This document shows, in pieces, positions 22,601 through 37,600 of a DNA stretch of 64,000 nucleotides. Numbering within the stretch: the first letter of the stretch is position 1; each line of letters opens with the position of its first letter. Both the position numbers and the translations under genes were made by a program. Source of the DNA: Echinococcus granulosus (Eukaryota > Platyhelminthes > Cestoda > Cyclophyllidea > Taeniidae); the NCBI RefSeq assembly GCF_000524195.1, contig NW_020170563.1, forward strand, positions 39,685-103,684. The letters run 5' to 3'. Under the pieces are notes generated by a model, which was given only the letters and a program-made list of their open reading frames with translations, had not been told where the DNA came from and did no database searches.

Positions 22601-25600
22601 CCACTGATATTCATACGTTAAATTACCGTTGTGACAACTATTGTATAAGTGTAAAATCTACCATAAACACTGAGAACGAGCCTCATAATAACTAAATAAC
22701 CCAATTACTTGAAGCTAAGAATCTTCCTGTGAAATGGGTTAAAATGTTCCAAAACCTTCCAATAGCATTATTGGAGAAATATTTGTAGAACAAGGCAATC
22801 GATCTTGGTCACTGCAATCAACTGATATCTAAGTCTTCTTTTTGTATTCCAACATTCTTAATTCACCTTCTCAAACGAATAGTTTAATTAAAAGGAAACC
22901 CTGCACTTGCTTTACGTCGAAATCCACATGAGGTGTGCCGCTAACGTTATTTGAAAATAAGACTTGTCGCTGTGGTCTTGATTTATCATGTCATCATCGT
23001 TATTTTGACTTTCGAGTAGTTTCACACCTTCAACATCCTTTTTTATTTGAAGATTTTCAATAGTTAACTCGATGTGCTACACTTTTATTGAATTGGCTTT
23101 CCAGACCTTCGCTTCACTTATTTGCTCGTTTTTCCTTTCAAATGACTGCTTCGAGTTGTAGTCTACAATGTGTTGCACCTTGGTCTGTCACTTGATGGAA
23201 CTCACATTAGATAAATACGAACTAGTTGCGAATTTTAAAGATTCTTCGAAACAGATAAAAACATAAAGAAAGACCAGAATTTAAAAGCTAGTTTATAAAA
23301 AAACATTCCCAAAATCCCTAATTAAATCCTCTTGTAAAATTTAAGCGTCACTAAAATATCTTACTCTGCAGACAAAATAGAAAACACCTCCCCGACACAT
23401 TCAAACCAAAAAAGTGGGCTTCATCCACTAAAAACTAGTTGAATTACTGTTTACATCGAATACTGTTAGACTTAGCGCCAGTGTATCTCCCAAAACCAAT
23501 TTGCATCCGAGTTTGATAAATGAGAGCACTAATGAAGAGAGCTAAACACCTCAAAGAATCAACACCCGGAAGTTGCGAAGACCTCAGCTAGACGATGAGG
23601 AAGCATCATGAAGGATGGTATGATCCATGAACCATTGTAAAATAATGTTTAAGTAATTAGTCTTCCTGTGCCATTTCTATTAATGTATAAAAGAATTCTT
23701 TGATTCACATTTGAGACCAATTGACTATATCATTCTCGTTCTTGCCTCTCAGCTCAAAGGCTTAACGTATGGAAGCTGAGTAAACTATAATTGAGGGACT
23801 AAACAACGTTTCACTAAGTCATTAAGCGAGGTAAGGATTAGGAAAACCACTTACGGTGACTGTGCTCCCGAAAAGTACTGACCGCGATTGCCTCCACTAG
23901 CAGAGTAAGATCTTCCTATAATCAAAAAGAGCGAGAAAGGTGTTGGTATAACCAATGGCAGACCCATTTGCATCCCCAACCTCATAGTTAGGCCGAAATC
24001 GGACTACAACACCACAACAAATGCAAAAATGGGTGTTAGAGGCGTCTGTAGCGATGTTAGAGATGGTGAATATTGATGTAAGAGCGTACTGCTGAAGCTT
24101 CTATTCTGCGTCGCCCCTTGCGTAGACTGGGGCCGCATAGCGGGAGTGATTGGCTGGTGTAAGGACGTTCTCCGCGAACGAAGTTGGGCGAGATTACGGC
24201 TCTGTATGGTAGCGCCGGCAGTTGATGTGGTCGGGGGTGCCACGACCGCAGTTACGGCTGGTGGACGGGGGATGTTGGGGCCGATGGAGTACTTACTTGT
24301 CGTTGAGGCTCTATCACCATCCACTGAATGCATTTGGTGTTCAGAAAACATTTTGCTGCCTTAATACTGTTTCTATGTTTCGGATTTCTCAGTGAACGTA
24401 TGCCTTTCCATTCTCTTCTTAATCGGCCTTCATGCAGGTGAAATGAAACTCACTAATGTCCCAGCCCTTCTGTAAGCTTATGGTACAATCAATTTCACAC
24501 TATAAAGTCACTGCATTAGGACCAACGTGGTGGACTGTATCTGATATTGTTTTCTCTCGTGAAGAATATGATTGCATTTTTTACCACTTTGATGAATCTA
24601 TGCAGTCATTATACAAGGATTGTTGAAACCACATTGATCTTTGGCAACCACCCAGAACTCAAGTTTTGTCTCGTAATCAGGAACGGAGTGGGAACAGACC
24701 TAAACGATTTTAAACCATTTACTGAGAAACTGCTTAAAAACTTTGTCGAAAAGGTTTAAAATTCCAAAAGTTTAAAATCTCCCCTTATGGCAAGGGCCCG
24801 AAAATGACCCATACAGATGGGTGAGTAATCTTAAAATGGGAATAAAAGGTAAAATAAATAGTGAAATGAGGTTGGAACTCAAGGGAGCTTTCCTATACCA
24901 TACAATCGCTATGGGATATTGTCCAGGCGTAAACGCTGCTTTTTAAATAAGTCATCTCAATGACATTTTTCAGTCAAGGATATGGTAGATGAATCATGAG
25001 ACTCAGATGGTTTCTCGAAATTGTAGAATTTCATTATATGAACTTTGTTTCTGCTTCATTGTTAAATTTAATTCACTGAAACTTTGTCCCGATGAATGAC
25101 AACAAAGAGCAACCCGCGGAAACGTCAGAGATGGCGTTCGAAATAAGGCAGAAATTATGTCAAGAATAATATTTCACGTCCACAATCTAATCACCTTAAC
25201 TACTAGTCCCTCAGTTCCTTGGCGTGCCTATGACAAGCCAAATTCCTGACTCGTGTACCTTAGGTAAGTATGGAGGTGTAACTCAAACACTAAATCATAC
25301 GCTCACAATAGCCTTACAACAAAACAATGGCTGACCTGCAGTGTGTGATCCAGCTCTGGGCAGAGTAGCCGCACTTGATCCTGACTCCAGATCCTGAATT
25401 CCACGTCCAATGGGCAAGAGGGAGACAATTTCCTGGCATATTTCTCCATACCCCGTCTCCGACATGCGTCGTGATGACCTCAGATACTAAGAGTAAAGAC
25501 AGGAAAATGTCAAAATATTTCTCCCAACCACAAGCGGGTGTTTGAACTGCGATTCGAAGGAATGTTGGAGAATGAAGGTGAAGTTCAGCATAAGCGAAAT

Positions 25601-28600
25601 TTTATTATCCTCCACACCGTATTAATATCCTTAATTTATTTGGATTGTGGTGATAAAGGAAAAAAACACCCAAATGACAATTTAAGTGGTACTAAGTTTC
25701 AAATGATGATCAAATTTCTCCTCCCAAGACACTTGTTAAGCACAATTTAACATTGTCGGGAAGTGCGAGAGGAGAGAGCATTTAGAAAGGGTGCTAAAAA
25801 TGGTTGAGAGCTAAATAAAAAAAGGCAGAACAAATATTTGATTAGACTAGGAGAAATACACATATAATCACTTCGTTTGAAGAGGCCTGATGGCAACAGT
25901 AACGGATTTATGGTTGGCATTGGCTGGAAGCAAAATGAGAAGGTAATTTATATCTAGCGACTTTTAGCATTGTTTTGCAGAAAGAGAACTGCCCCTTTTG
26001 TGTGGAACTTTAGACAAAAGGATTTAAAAGTGTAAAGGCACAAAAATTTCACTGATTTTATTGGAAAATGCATTGGTTTTAAAATTACTACTATTTACAA
26101 ATATACTGCAAGAAGTGGTAGGACTTTGATGATAAATCGATAAAGTGCCTTATTATTACTATTAAATAATCGATCACGAGGTGATTATTATCTGTTTTTA
26201 TGGAATTTTGCTTCTACTAGTTGATATTGTTGTCTTTTAGGCATATGAAAGCAAATGTTTAGATTGGAAAAGGCAGAAAATTTAGGCGACGAACGATAAA
26301 GGGCGGTAGTGAAATAATGAAGGTAATTATGGTGAGGATAATATGCGCACTGAGGTAAGTCGTTCGGGTTGGCTTTTCGGTGAGGCGGAAGTTACCGGAG
26401 TTCGTATTATCTAGTTGAAAAAAGTGCATAAAAGCAAACAATTTTCGTCACTTTCTTACACCGTTGTCTAAACAAATATTTCATGTCTATGATAATCGTA
26501 TTGAAATGTGTTCGCAAATAAGGGAGACTGGGCTGTGACTGAAATTCAACAAATGGTTATTTAGTTATTGTCATATTTCAGCTCTTTTAAGGGGCTATCA
26601 AAAACGCAACTAGACTTATTAATTAACAATTGATGTAGTTATGAAACTACCAAGCCGTTTTTCTCAAAACAATGTAAGCGGATTTATTTTTATTTGTTGG
26701 CAAAAGCGCAAAGTGTGCACCTCATTTAGAAAAAAGCATTTTTCTGAAAAAGAAATAGCACTTATTAAAACATGCACGTTCAATTTATGACTGCATATAA
26801 ATGAAAGATCAACCCAAATGCACTAATGAAAGACAACTGTTGGAGCACAGGATAGAGTCAAAATAATTGAATATGTGAGATTACCTTTTTAAAGTACATG
26901 ATAAAGCACTACAGGAAAATCTGATTTGTACTTTCTCTTACTAAAAAGGGTTGCACATACAGCGACGCAATTCGGCCATTTACTGATCTTCTTTCAAAAT
27001 TAAGTTATTGAGAGTAATCGCCTTTTCTAATCCAACATGCCACATCCCAGCTGAAAAAAAAATGCTCTAGAAATTGAAAGTATACGCTTAAAATAGGTGG
27101 AGCTCTTTCACAGAGAACCGATGATTTAGTAGAGATGCTTTATAGAGGTCGCCAGTATCACGGATGTAAGGTTTTTACCACGCATTAAATTCATTAAAAT
27201 ATGTATGCATGATTTTTAAGCAAGTGGTGGATGGAAATTTTTCAAAATTGTTAACACAAACATAAATTTAAAACTACATCAGCAAGAATACCAGATAACA
27301 AAGTCAGAGAAAGAATAGCTAAACAAAATGAAATGTTTTTGTCAATTTCACAAGGGAATCTATATCCGTATGGCATTCTGGCCCGTGACATTTCGTTCCT
27401 TAGGTGTGCTTGTTTGAAATTTTTAGAAATAGTAGTTTAAACGGTTGAATCACTAGGAACTTTTAGATAATTTTTCGAATATATCCAAATTTCTTAGTCT
27501 AATTAACAGAAGGACTTAAGGGACACTAGTTTTTCTACTTGGAATTCAAACCTAACTAAACATTATATTTACATACACGAAATCGTACTAGGTATAGATA
27601 ATTTTGAGAAGTGGTACCCCCTAAGTTCACTTATCATTTTCGTCAGATAATTCACTGAGCTGAAAAGCATTACTTCTAGACTAGTTTAATTAACTAAATC
27701 CATAAAGGGAAAATTCGAAAGAAAGTTTGAAGCCTTAAGATTCTTGCACGAGTTCCAAATTAAAACTGTAGACTAGCCACAGCATTTATTGGATAAAGCT
27801 TACCTCAGTTTGTTGGTTTAGCTCGTTCCTTCGACGCAAATTCTCTTGATGTGCTGAGTATGTTCCACAAATCGGTGGCTGTTTCAGGTAAGAACCGGTT
27901 TTGAGATTATTTTCTAAATCAAAGGTATTAAATCTTCATTTGCCTCCCATCGAATTTAGATGCTGAATTTCAATTTTGATGCTTCACATTCACTCACCCG
28001 AGCTCCACTGATTACGGAGTGTGTTTGAGTATTGATGGATGTTCGTTTGGCTGAAGGTTCGAGGCGGTGCTTCTGAAACCATAAAGGCTGCAAACTTAAA
28101 GATTCGTATTTTCCCAAAAGCAAAAGCTCCTGATGATGCAAAATCAGACTCAAATATGCAACATATAAGAGAGCGCATAAGAAAAACATGCAAGGAGCAT
28201 CAGAAGTAGCCTGAAACCAAAAGAATTGATTATTCGAAACCTTAACTTACTATAACAAATGTACCGTTCTAATGTGTAAATGCAATGTGCAGAGACTCGC
28301 CTGAAGTGATTTTAGAAAGACTGGACTTTCTGGAAACATATCTGCCAGCGTCACTAACGGCATTACTGGATGTTCGTGAGATACGAGTCATTAGAGGTGG
28401 TTTCCGTCGGTTCTCTTCAGCTAATGAAGGAAAAGGGAAAACAAAAAAGTACCTACAATTCCTTTGGTCTGTTTCATCTAAAAACGCAGAAATTCACGAA
28501 TTAGTCATTAGGCTCGGAAGCACCAGTGTATTAGTGCCATTTTTCCGATATTCAGCAAGCCTACTGCGGTTAGAACAAAAGGTGAGTGCTGTCAGAAGCG

Positions 28601-31600
28601 CATGTGTATGTATAGGTGGACTCAAACACTAGATATACCTCGGGTGGAGCGATAGAATTGCATGAAATGCTGCGAACGCAATGATTCATTAGTTGCGTTG
28701 GCGATAGTCTGATCTGAGGCCATGTAGTCGTAAAGGCTGACCGGAGGATAAGGTGGCTTTTTCGGAGAGCATGGTATCAAACGAGCTTTGGTAAAAAGGT
28801 AGAAGTAGGCTATTTGTTGCTTCGATTGAAAAATTTCTTTAAAATTAACTATCAAGGAACCGTAGCAGGGAAAACAAAATATACTCTTGCAAAAAAATAA
28901 TACTGGAACAAAGATTTCTATGGGAATTCCAGTAAGAATACTGTTGAAGTCAAATCTGGACGCTTCATTTTACACGTTTGAGGAAGAATGCTACCGCTAC
29001 CATGGGATTATTACAAGCAATAGTAGTGAGTNNNNNNNNNNNNNNNNNNNNNNNNNNNNNNNNNNNNNNNNNNNNNNNNNNNNNNNNNNNNNNNNNNNNN
29101 NNNNNNNNNNNNNNNNNNNNNNNNNNNNNNNAGGCCCCTAGGATGGATCAGCCCTATAGACAGATCTTTCCAATCCGAAGCCCCCCAGGCGGTATTTAAG
29201 CGATGGAGGATAAATGTATGGAATAAGAGAGGGACTGTCAAAAAAGAAATTTACTTTTCTCTTACAAAAAGTCCTCCTTTCTACTCGTGCAAGAAATCGA
29301 ATTCCCGGTTTTATTTAAGCAGCATTAGCTAACATTCCGAGGAAGGAATAGCTATATTTAGCAATGAATTGAAAAAAACGCACTGCTTTGAAGATTGGAA
29401 CAATGGCTTGTCTTAAGCCTCATTGTTGTGTAAGACGTGTTCATTCCTTGCAAATTGCCAATTATCAGGGTTTTGTAGATACACTCATACAAAATAAAAG
29501 CTGAAAGCTAAATGGTAATCTAGTGAGAAATTAATGCTTCTTGGTTGTCTATCATTCCAAGAACCAAGAATATTTGTTGATACTAGAGGTAAAAATATAT
29601 AACTTCAGTAAATGGTGTGAGCTAAATGCACATGGCTATAATTTGTATACATTTGATCATACGATGAATAATCCATGTCCCTCGAAATCAGAAGGAATTC
29701 ACGTGTCATTTTTTTTCCAAAAAGAAAGGCTTACTTCTGGAGTTCTCGATTCTTCTTTGACTACTGACAGATGACGTTCGCTGAACTGGAATGGCAAAAA
29801 CGTATGTATCTGAGTGTATCTAACGGGTTGCTAACTGTGGATCAACAAAATGCGGCTATACTCACAATCCTCCGGGACGTTATTCTCACGAGAGATCAAA
29901 TGAGACGAAGGAACACGTTCTGAAAGTGAGAATATTTTTAAACAAGTTACAACTATACCGAGTGTATCTTCCCATTTCAAGGTGATTTAAAGAAATCACA
30001 TGTAACAGAAGTTAGATTACTTTTGAATCATAGGGTTTACATTAGGACTAACGTGTAAAGTAAGCAGTGGCTTTAGAAGGAACACCCTGTACATAGAGTT
30101 AGCAGAAAGTGTCAAAAAGGAATATCAGGGCACCTCAAAGTACGATCTAATCATATTACCAGTTTCTTAAAAGGTAACACTGGAAAAGGTCTATCTAGGT
30201 TAGTGGAATACAAATCATCTTACTGTCTGGAGGAAGAGAATAGCCTAAGTCGGGGCAAATGGTACTAAATGTGATTAAACCTTTCCGAAGGTGATAAATT
30301 ACAATTTCAATCTCTATCTATTTGAAGTTCGACCAGTTCTACGCATGCTACCTTCACACCTTTACACCCAGGATACTTAGACCATTCACCCATGGCGTCA
30401 CATACATGTGACATGTTTGGCATCGCAGCCATAAGCCTAGATGTGAATTACGTGATTAAATCAAGAAGCGGTAGATTTGACCACTGTTACACTAATCATT
30501 GCGCTCCGTTCCACAACACTCATATTGAACATGGGAGCACAACCGGGAACACAGAGACTGCTTTGATTAATGACAGTGGTATTCAAGTTAAATTGAAAAT
30601 TTTTATTTCACGCTTTTGAGAAGGAATGCTACCGCTACTCCACTGTCAAATCTTTCTAATATTGAGGCTTGCCAAGTATTAGCCAAATGCTGACAAATTT
30701 TACAAGTACAATAAGGGACTACTTTGGAAATAAAAATAGTTTTTTTTCTCTTAGAAGTAAACAATTTTGCAAACTCAACAGTCTTGGTTCAGCGTAAATG
30801 GCCTCCGTATAAATGAGAAGTACTGCGCAAACTTCTAGACTAGTCCATCCAAGTCTCACAGATGACTACCCACTCCGTCTAATGGTGCGTCGGTGAATGA
30901 TAGTCTCACTGTCGTCATCTTCCTTTTTCACTTCCTCCGTAGTGATCACCTCCTGATCGCCATTTCGCTGCACCTGGATGGGTTTCCGCGTAATTTTTAC
31001 ACTCTGCGAGCCCGGACTGGTCGGTGTTGGGATCGGTGGTGGCAGTGGCGAGTAGCCATTGATTTGGGGCAGCGGCGAGCTAAGGAATTGATGTTGGTGG
31101 TGGTCTGAGTGACGGCTGGAGAGCTGTGAGTGATAACGGCTTGAGCCCATTTCTCGCACACTTTCTTCCCTTCGTGACCACTCCATCTGGTCGTCTTGTC
31201 CACCCTGCACTCGTACCGAGGTCTCGCGAATGGAACGCCGGGGCATCGAGATGTTTGTGGTTGGAGAAGTTGGATGGTTGAAACGGGTGGAGGATGTGTA
31301 AGAGTCACTGGCTCCATCTAAAAGACAAAACAACCCTAGTTCAACGTGAATATACGTCTTCGGAGCTACCATCTACCTATTCGAGTTGACATCCACCTTG
31401 GAGGTGATCATCAGATCCACCACTAGGGAAGAATTTCTGCGATCGCCACGAGAAAAAGAGGAAACAGCTCAAGTGCTGGAAAATTACTCCGCAGGATTTG
31501 GATCTCAATATAACTTTAGTGAACATTACCAATTTCTGAATCGAGGGGTATTTTACGCGCTTTTTATCAATGCCCTACCATTCTCATCCAGCCTGTACAA

Positions 31601-34600
31601 ACCAGAACTGGACGATCGAAACCTTGCACAGTCAAGTTACGCCTTTGGTTTCCCTGATTGAAGCGCCTCGGACTACATTACTCAAAGCGTAGACGAGAGG
31701 GTCATCAGTAAGAATGCTTGCAACACCAAGCATTTACTTGGCACATTTTTCGCTATTTTAAACGCCATATTCGAAACGAATGAAACTCATTTGAGAAACA
31801 ACCCTGATCGTTTTGGAAAACTTATTGAACTGTCAATATTTGGATAGGATCGATTTCCATAAACGCACTACTTTTATCTCATTTGATCACAAATGTTTTT
31901 CCCCGGCTACTGGGTTTTCCGATTTAAGTAATTATAAGGGCAATGTTTGTTATTAAGTCCTGCTTTAACTACACGTTACTAACCAGATATCACAACAATT
32001 CGCATAAATAAAGAGACCTTTTAAAAGGTTACATTCTATTGTACAGTTAAAGCAACTTTTATCATGGGGTAAACACACTTTCTCAAGTATCACTATCATT
32101 GACACCGAACAGTAATTCGTGTGACTTATTATTTACCAAGATTATTTTCTGCATTCTGACGGGTAAGAGATGGTATTCCTTCCTTTCTTCATCACCGGGT
32201 CCCTCCCTATTCCCTGGCCAAACGGCTTGATATCAGCCACCAAAAGCCGTTCTAGCCCAAGATAAAACTAAAAAAGGTAAATTTTATGCACGATAACCTT
32301 GGTCGGGGTTTTGAGCCCGTTTGGAAACGGAATTATTGATGCAAACCACTTTAAGCATTATTTTAGTACAAACTTTAAAATTTAGATAGGTGATTTAAAA
32401 GCTATTTTAAATGCTTTATCACTGTCCACACGCTTAGCAAAGTGGTAAAAAGAACATCAATTTATGAAGTTCCCTTTACAATAATGGCAAGTATTTGATT
32501 TCAATTAAGGGAAATCAAGATGACTTGTGCATCGTTGAGTCCTTTGGCTTGACCCCTTTTACATTGTAATAATTTGGACTTAAAAACTGACATAAGTTAG
32601 TCCAAATAAAGTACTTTTTCATTTGATTAATTTGCTACAAATTGTGCGACCCTCATACATGAAATCACTATTCTGAAGAAATGCGGAAGAAAAGTATGAA
32701 GATCAACTCTGCATCATAAAATCACATAGCTTAAGGGGTCTCTGTTGGAAAGAAATGTCACCCTCCACTTCTTTGTCATGTGCAGTCATGGGAACTTTTC
32801 AGCCATCGGACACCACTATCATTGTGACCAACGTTAACTTACACCCACAAGGGCATCTCTCTCCTCTATTAAAAGACTGATATTGCATGACACAGATGTA
32901 CTGAAAAATGGCCCACATAGCTTTTACAAAACTAAAAGGCAAGTCTACATTACCAAAAAGCAGTAGGAATAGGATCCAATACAGAGGGCAAATTCATTCA
33001 TTTAATCAACTCCCTCATACCATTCTAGTATTGGTACCTTTGATGTAGAAATTTAAGGAATCAAATTTTATATCCACTACTGATACGAAAACGGACAAGT
33101 TTAAATGAAGCCATCTCTTATCTCACCAGCATCCAATTTAACATTTGTTTCAACGGTATACACAATTATCACGAAATGCCGGCCAACAGTGTCCCGAACT
33201 TTTCGTCTATCAATATAACGTTATTTTTAGGAAACAGGCCTTAAGCTATAGGATGTTTATTTCCTCTACATGTCTTTCGATTTTGCCTCCATAGAAAACA
33301 TTCCTTAGTTCTCACCGCTAATTAATTAAATTAACGATAAAAAATCCATCAAAATAAAGGGATTCACCACACTTAACAGTAGCGTTTCATAAGGCGACGG
33401 CAGGTCAGATACGTTAATTCCAAATCTGAGTCAACCATATTTCAGCATTACATACCAAAAATTCATCACTAAGACATCATTCCATCTTTCTAAACAATTT
33501 CTTACAGTTTTTTATTTACTGGAACTTTTGGAATCAAGAAAATCGTCATTTCAAATGAAATATGTGCCAAATGATTGACTTCCGAAGTTCATAAATGACT
33601 ATTTTGAGGATGAATTCATACTATGTTCATTAGATGAAGCTGTGATAGCATAATGCCAAATGTTCACCACGTCTTGTCTTAGTGCGCCGTCAAAGGCCGA
33701 TTTAAAGTAAGGTTTTTTAGAAGTATTGTTCTGCAACGGTACTTCCTTAGACTAGTCACCCAATGAAAAACACACCTCTTCTAAACCTGCTCCGCTTACA
33801 GCACTAGCTGGAGAGTGAACTACAGCAGGCATCTAGCGGCGGATGCCTCCATTTTGGCAACGGGCCCCTGCCTCCACGTCTGTAGGTTTATTGACAGCTG
33901 CTTCGGAGTTATTTGAGTCGAGAGTTGAATTACCTCTGTTGCTGCGCTTACCCGAAGCAGGGCATTTGCACTCGGGTGTACGGTGGCACCGTCAGTTGCT
34001 AAGGTATTTATTAAGGTAAATAGTCGATTAGGGCGTTCTAAACAAATAAAAGTTGATTTGTTCTAAAAAATCAATTCAAAATACATATATTTGTGAAAGC
34101 TCCTTCTTTCAAGTGTAAAGTCAAAACTGTTAACAGGAATACGAAATCAAAAGAAAATGAAGGATTCACGAATCTTGCGAAATTGAATACAAATGATTCA
34201 TAATTTCCCCAACATTTTGAGAGGAAAAGAAAGAAAGAAATAGGCATTCATATAAGAATTTTTGTGTAATGCCAATTTAAAACCTCATCGGCACGATAAA
34301 ACAGACAAACAAACCATTTGAAATTAATCAAAATGCTAGGTGGGTCTTCTGCAATTCAAAACAAATGAGGTTTGAAGATAACTGATATGACAAAAGATTT
34401 GAGTGGATAAATAAAATTCACTTATTTGGATTCTTCTATCATCAATCATCGGTACTTTGGCGCAAAGATTAAAAATGGGAAGCAGCCAAACTAGAATGGC
34501 TCAATTCTAACTGTAAGTGATAAATACCTCGCGGATTATATTGTCTAAACGAAAGAAACTTTCATGGCATTCTATGTCAAAAAAGGTGATCAATAAGTGT

Positions 34601-37600
34601 TTACTTTCACATGAATTAATAGTTGATTCTATGCTAACAATGAAAGCATGACAGCAGCATGTTCGTGAGAAAACAGGCCAAATCTTTGGTGAATTCACTG
34701 TTCTCCGAGTAAACAACTACCAACTGGTAAGAATTAAGATAATTTCTTCTAAAAATGAAAAAGAACGTGAGCTCTTTTAGGTAAAATAATGTCCCATACC
34801 AGTATGCCCTTTGTGAGGAATGATTCGCGCCTTGACCTTTTGTTGCAAAAGGAACTCTAACTGATCCAAACCACCGAAAACTGCGAAATACGCCCCCCAA
34901 ATGCGGCGGCTAAGGCTATCCAAAGTCGCTAAAAATCCAATCTCATGTGATAAGTTTGAGTTTAGTTGATATACGCTTTGTAAGACATATTTCGCAAGCG
35001 GCAGAGAGTAAATCTAAGAACCAATAGGTTTTGTGACTGATTTGATTAGTATGGAGACTGGATTTTTCATGAATTCATCTCAGAAACATAGATCCAGATG
35101 ATCAGCCTAAGTTCTCACGGGGCAGAAACACGTGGATAAGGCGGAAATGCACGCACACAGGCACTTTATGCGATGAGGTTGAGTAATGCCCATTTAATTA
35201 AGCATTTGTGAGTCAGCATCACTGTACTTCATTTCCAAAATGAGAAAAAGTACATTTGCCTTCTTGTTAGCTTCTGGTTAAGGAAAGGAACGGCAATCAA
35301 TCCCGCAAACATTACTGCGTTCTGCTCCTCCTCTTTTCCATTTTCCAGAATTGACGTGAATGAAGAGGTCCCAGCAAAATCAGATATTAAATGATACAAA
35401 TGGCTACTACCCCTGAGAGAGTAATTGGCATTAGGTTGGCGCACAAATTCTACCAATAAGTTTATTGTGATAAAGAATAAAATTTGAAAACAAGAGCTAG
35501 ACCTACTCGAAAGCGAAAAATTCCTTGGTGAAGTAGCGCCTCCAGTGCTGGAGACGTAGTTCTCAGTGGACGCTTGCAGATCTTGGGAAAATCCGCCTCG
35601 ATACATCTTCTGCTGATAGTCCCTGGAATATCCGGAGACACATCGGCTGATAGGTGACACTGTCTCTTCACAGCGATACATTCGACTCAAAGGAGGGGTT
35701 CGTACCTCTCCCATGTGTTCCCGAATTCGCTCGGGGGAATGAATGAAATTCGGTGCGGGATAGAGGGTCATGTTATCAGGATCGCGGATGCCAAAGTCTG
35801 TGCCTGTGACCTCCATATCTTCTCTACCCCTGCCTTGTCAGCATTCAACGCCAATGAATTCGTTGGTTAGCCCTCTGTCTATCAATGCGCTTGATGGCCT
35901 TATTTCTTTCTTTTTTTAATTTCCTCCTGTTTTTGGCGCCGTCGTATGCTGGATCTGCTTGCTTGAGCTCCGACACACTGAAGAGATGGCTTGCACGCGT
36001 GCAATGCAAATGTACGTGCGCATACGTGCGTACGTGTCCCTGTGTGAGTGACTGAGAGGGTGCGCATTCGATGGAGGGCATGTGAACAGAACTGATGCAC
36101 ATGCGTAGAGTGGTGATCGATAATTGCGTGTGCCTCGTATCGTGGTGCGCAAGTGCAACTATTTATATAAGCTCCGCTCATGCGATAGCTTCATGCATGC
36201 AGAGATAATTTCAAACTTGCCTTTGGCTCTATCCAGGGAGTGGTGAAAGGAAAGGTGAAGGGGAAATGAAAATTATCAATAGACAATTACTTATTTTTAA
36301 AAGGCAGCCACTTTCGCCTATGGATTGTTTTAATACCCCCAAACCCATCCATGCACAGTCTTGTTTTTTCATCAACTAAACAGATGACTTCAAAACACGA
36401 AAATCTCCAGTAGTTTTCGTGGATGGAATTTTTACATAGTTACTTTATGAAATGATTAGTTTTAAACCGTGTCAATCGTGAATTTGTCTTTAAAATGTCA
36501 ATATTTGAAAATCGATCTACGAACAGAACTCTAAATTAATTCAAAAAGTCGTGATTTCCAGTCGCGTCTTTAAATAATTTGAGCAGCGGTTCTAATTATG
36601 TCCTTTTAACTTTAGCGGATGGAATTCTGTGCAGGTTCTAACAGTTTTGGATAGTCCCGTTTTGACGTAATGTTTGTCAACAGGACCACATAAAATGTAG
36701 GGAGAATGGTAGGTGTTTAAACGTATTATTAAACAACAGATTGTAAAAATATTTTTAAGGCCATCGCAAAGGAGTGATATTCCGGCATGGTGATTAGGAT
36801 ATTATTATCACGGTGACCACGCAGCAGTGATATGTCAAAATATTCGTAGTCTGGCAAATGAAACCCACATAGATAAATATAAACTTCATTTCACTAGCGA
36901 TTCAAAGCATTTGAAATGATTCCCTAATGCCATTGAGAACAATAGTCTAATTATTCTTAACTGGCCTATTCCATAAAATGATACTAACCCACTCTTAGCT
37001 GGTTTACTTTGTTTTAATTATCTGCGTTTGTGGACTTCGTGAATTACAAATATAAAAATACCCATAATTGTGGACATCATGCAAAAACTAGTTTTTGGAA
37101 AAAAATAAAGCCCTAGCTACGAAAAAAGATGTTTGTGTCACATGAGAATATTCCCCCATTACGTACTCAAAACCACATAGCACTTTGTACTTTCCTTTAT
37201 CATAGAGTAGCTTTCCCGTTATAAAAGCTCTTTGACGATAAATTTTTGATTTGTAAAAGTGACAGGTTTCAAATAAATTTTTTTCAATACGGCGTCACGA
37301 ATACGTGACACGTGTTCTTCATTCGGTTATAATGACTGATTGTGTTAAATCTTGTCAAAAACAAGTCACTTGAATTCCTTTTTCAATTTTTGGATGGTAG
37401 TTAAGTTGACCAAAAAGTAACGCCGGTTTCATGACCATGTAGGAATTATGGTACACATTTGGTCAATTTTCCACCCAACATTCATAACAAATATTATTAT
37501 TCTAAAATCCAATGAACCATCTTTTGGATTTCAAGAGTTCTATGAGTGATATGTGTATTAATCCTAACAATGAACATCAAGGTGTAGACAAATTTTGCCC

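Noticed and set aside
28285..28632. 115-codon ATG plus-strand frame
   Set aside because: Lies exactly over tensin exon 9 and its flanks on the opposite strand; the minus strand has splice signals and tensin-like composition.
35880..36180. Three overlapping minus frames upstream of tensin exon 6, one Lys/Arg-rich
   Set aside because: None ends at a GT in the phase exon 6 needs; probably simple-sequence effect of the GTAC/GTGC tract.
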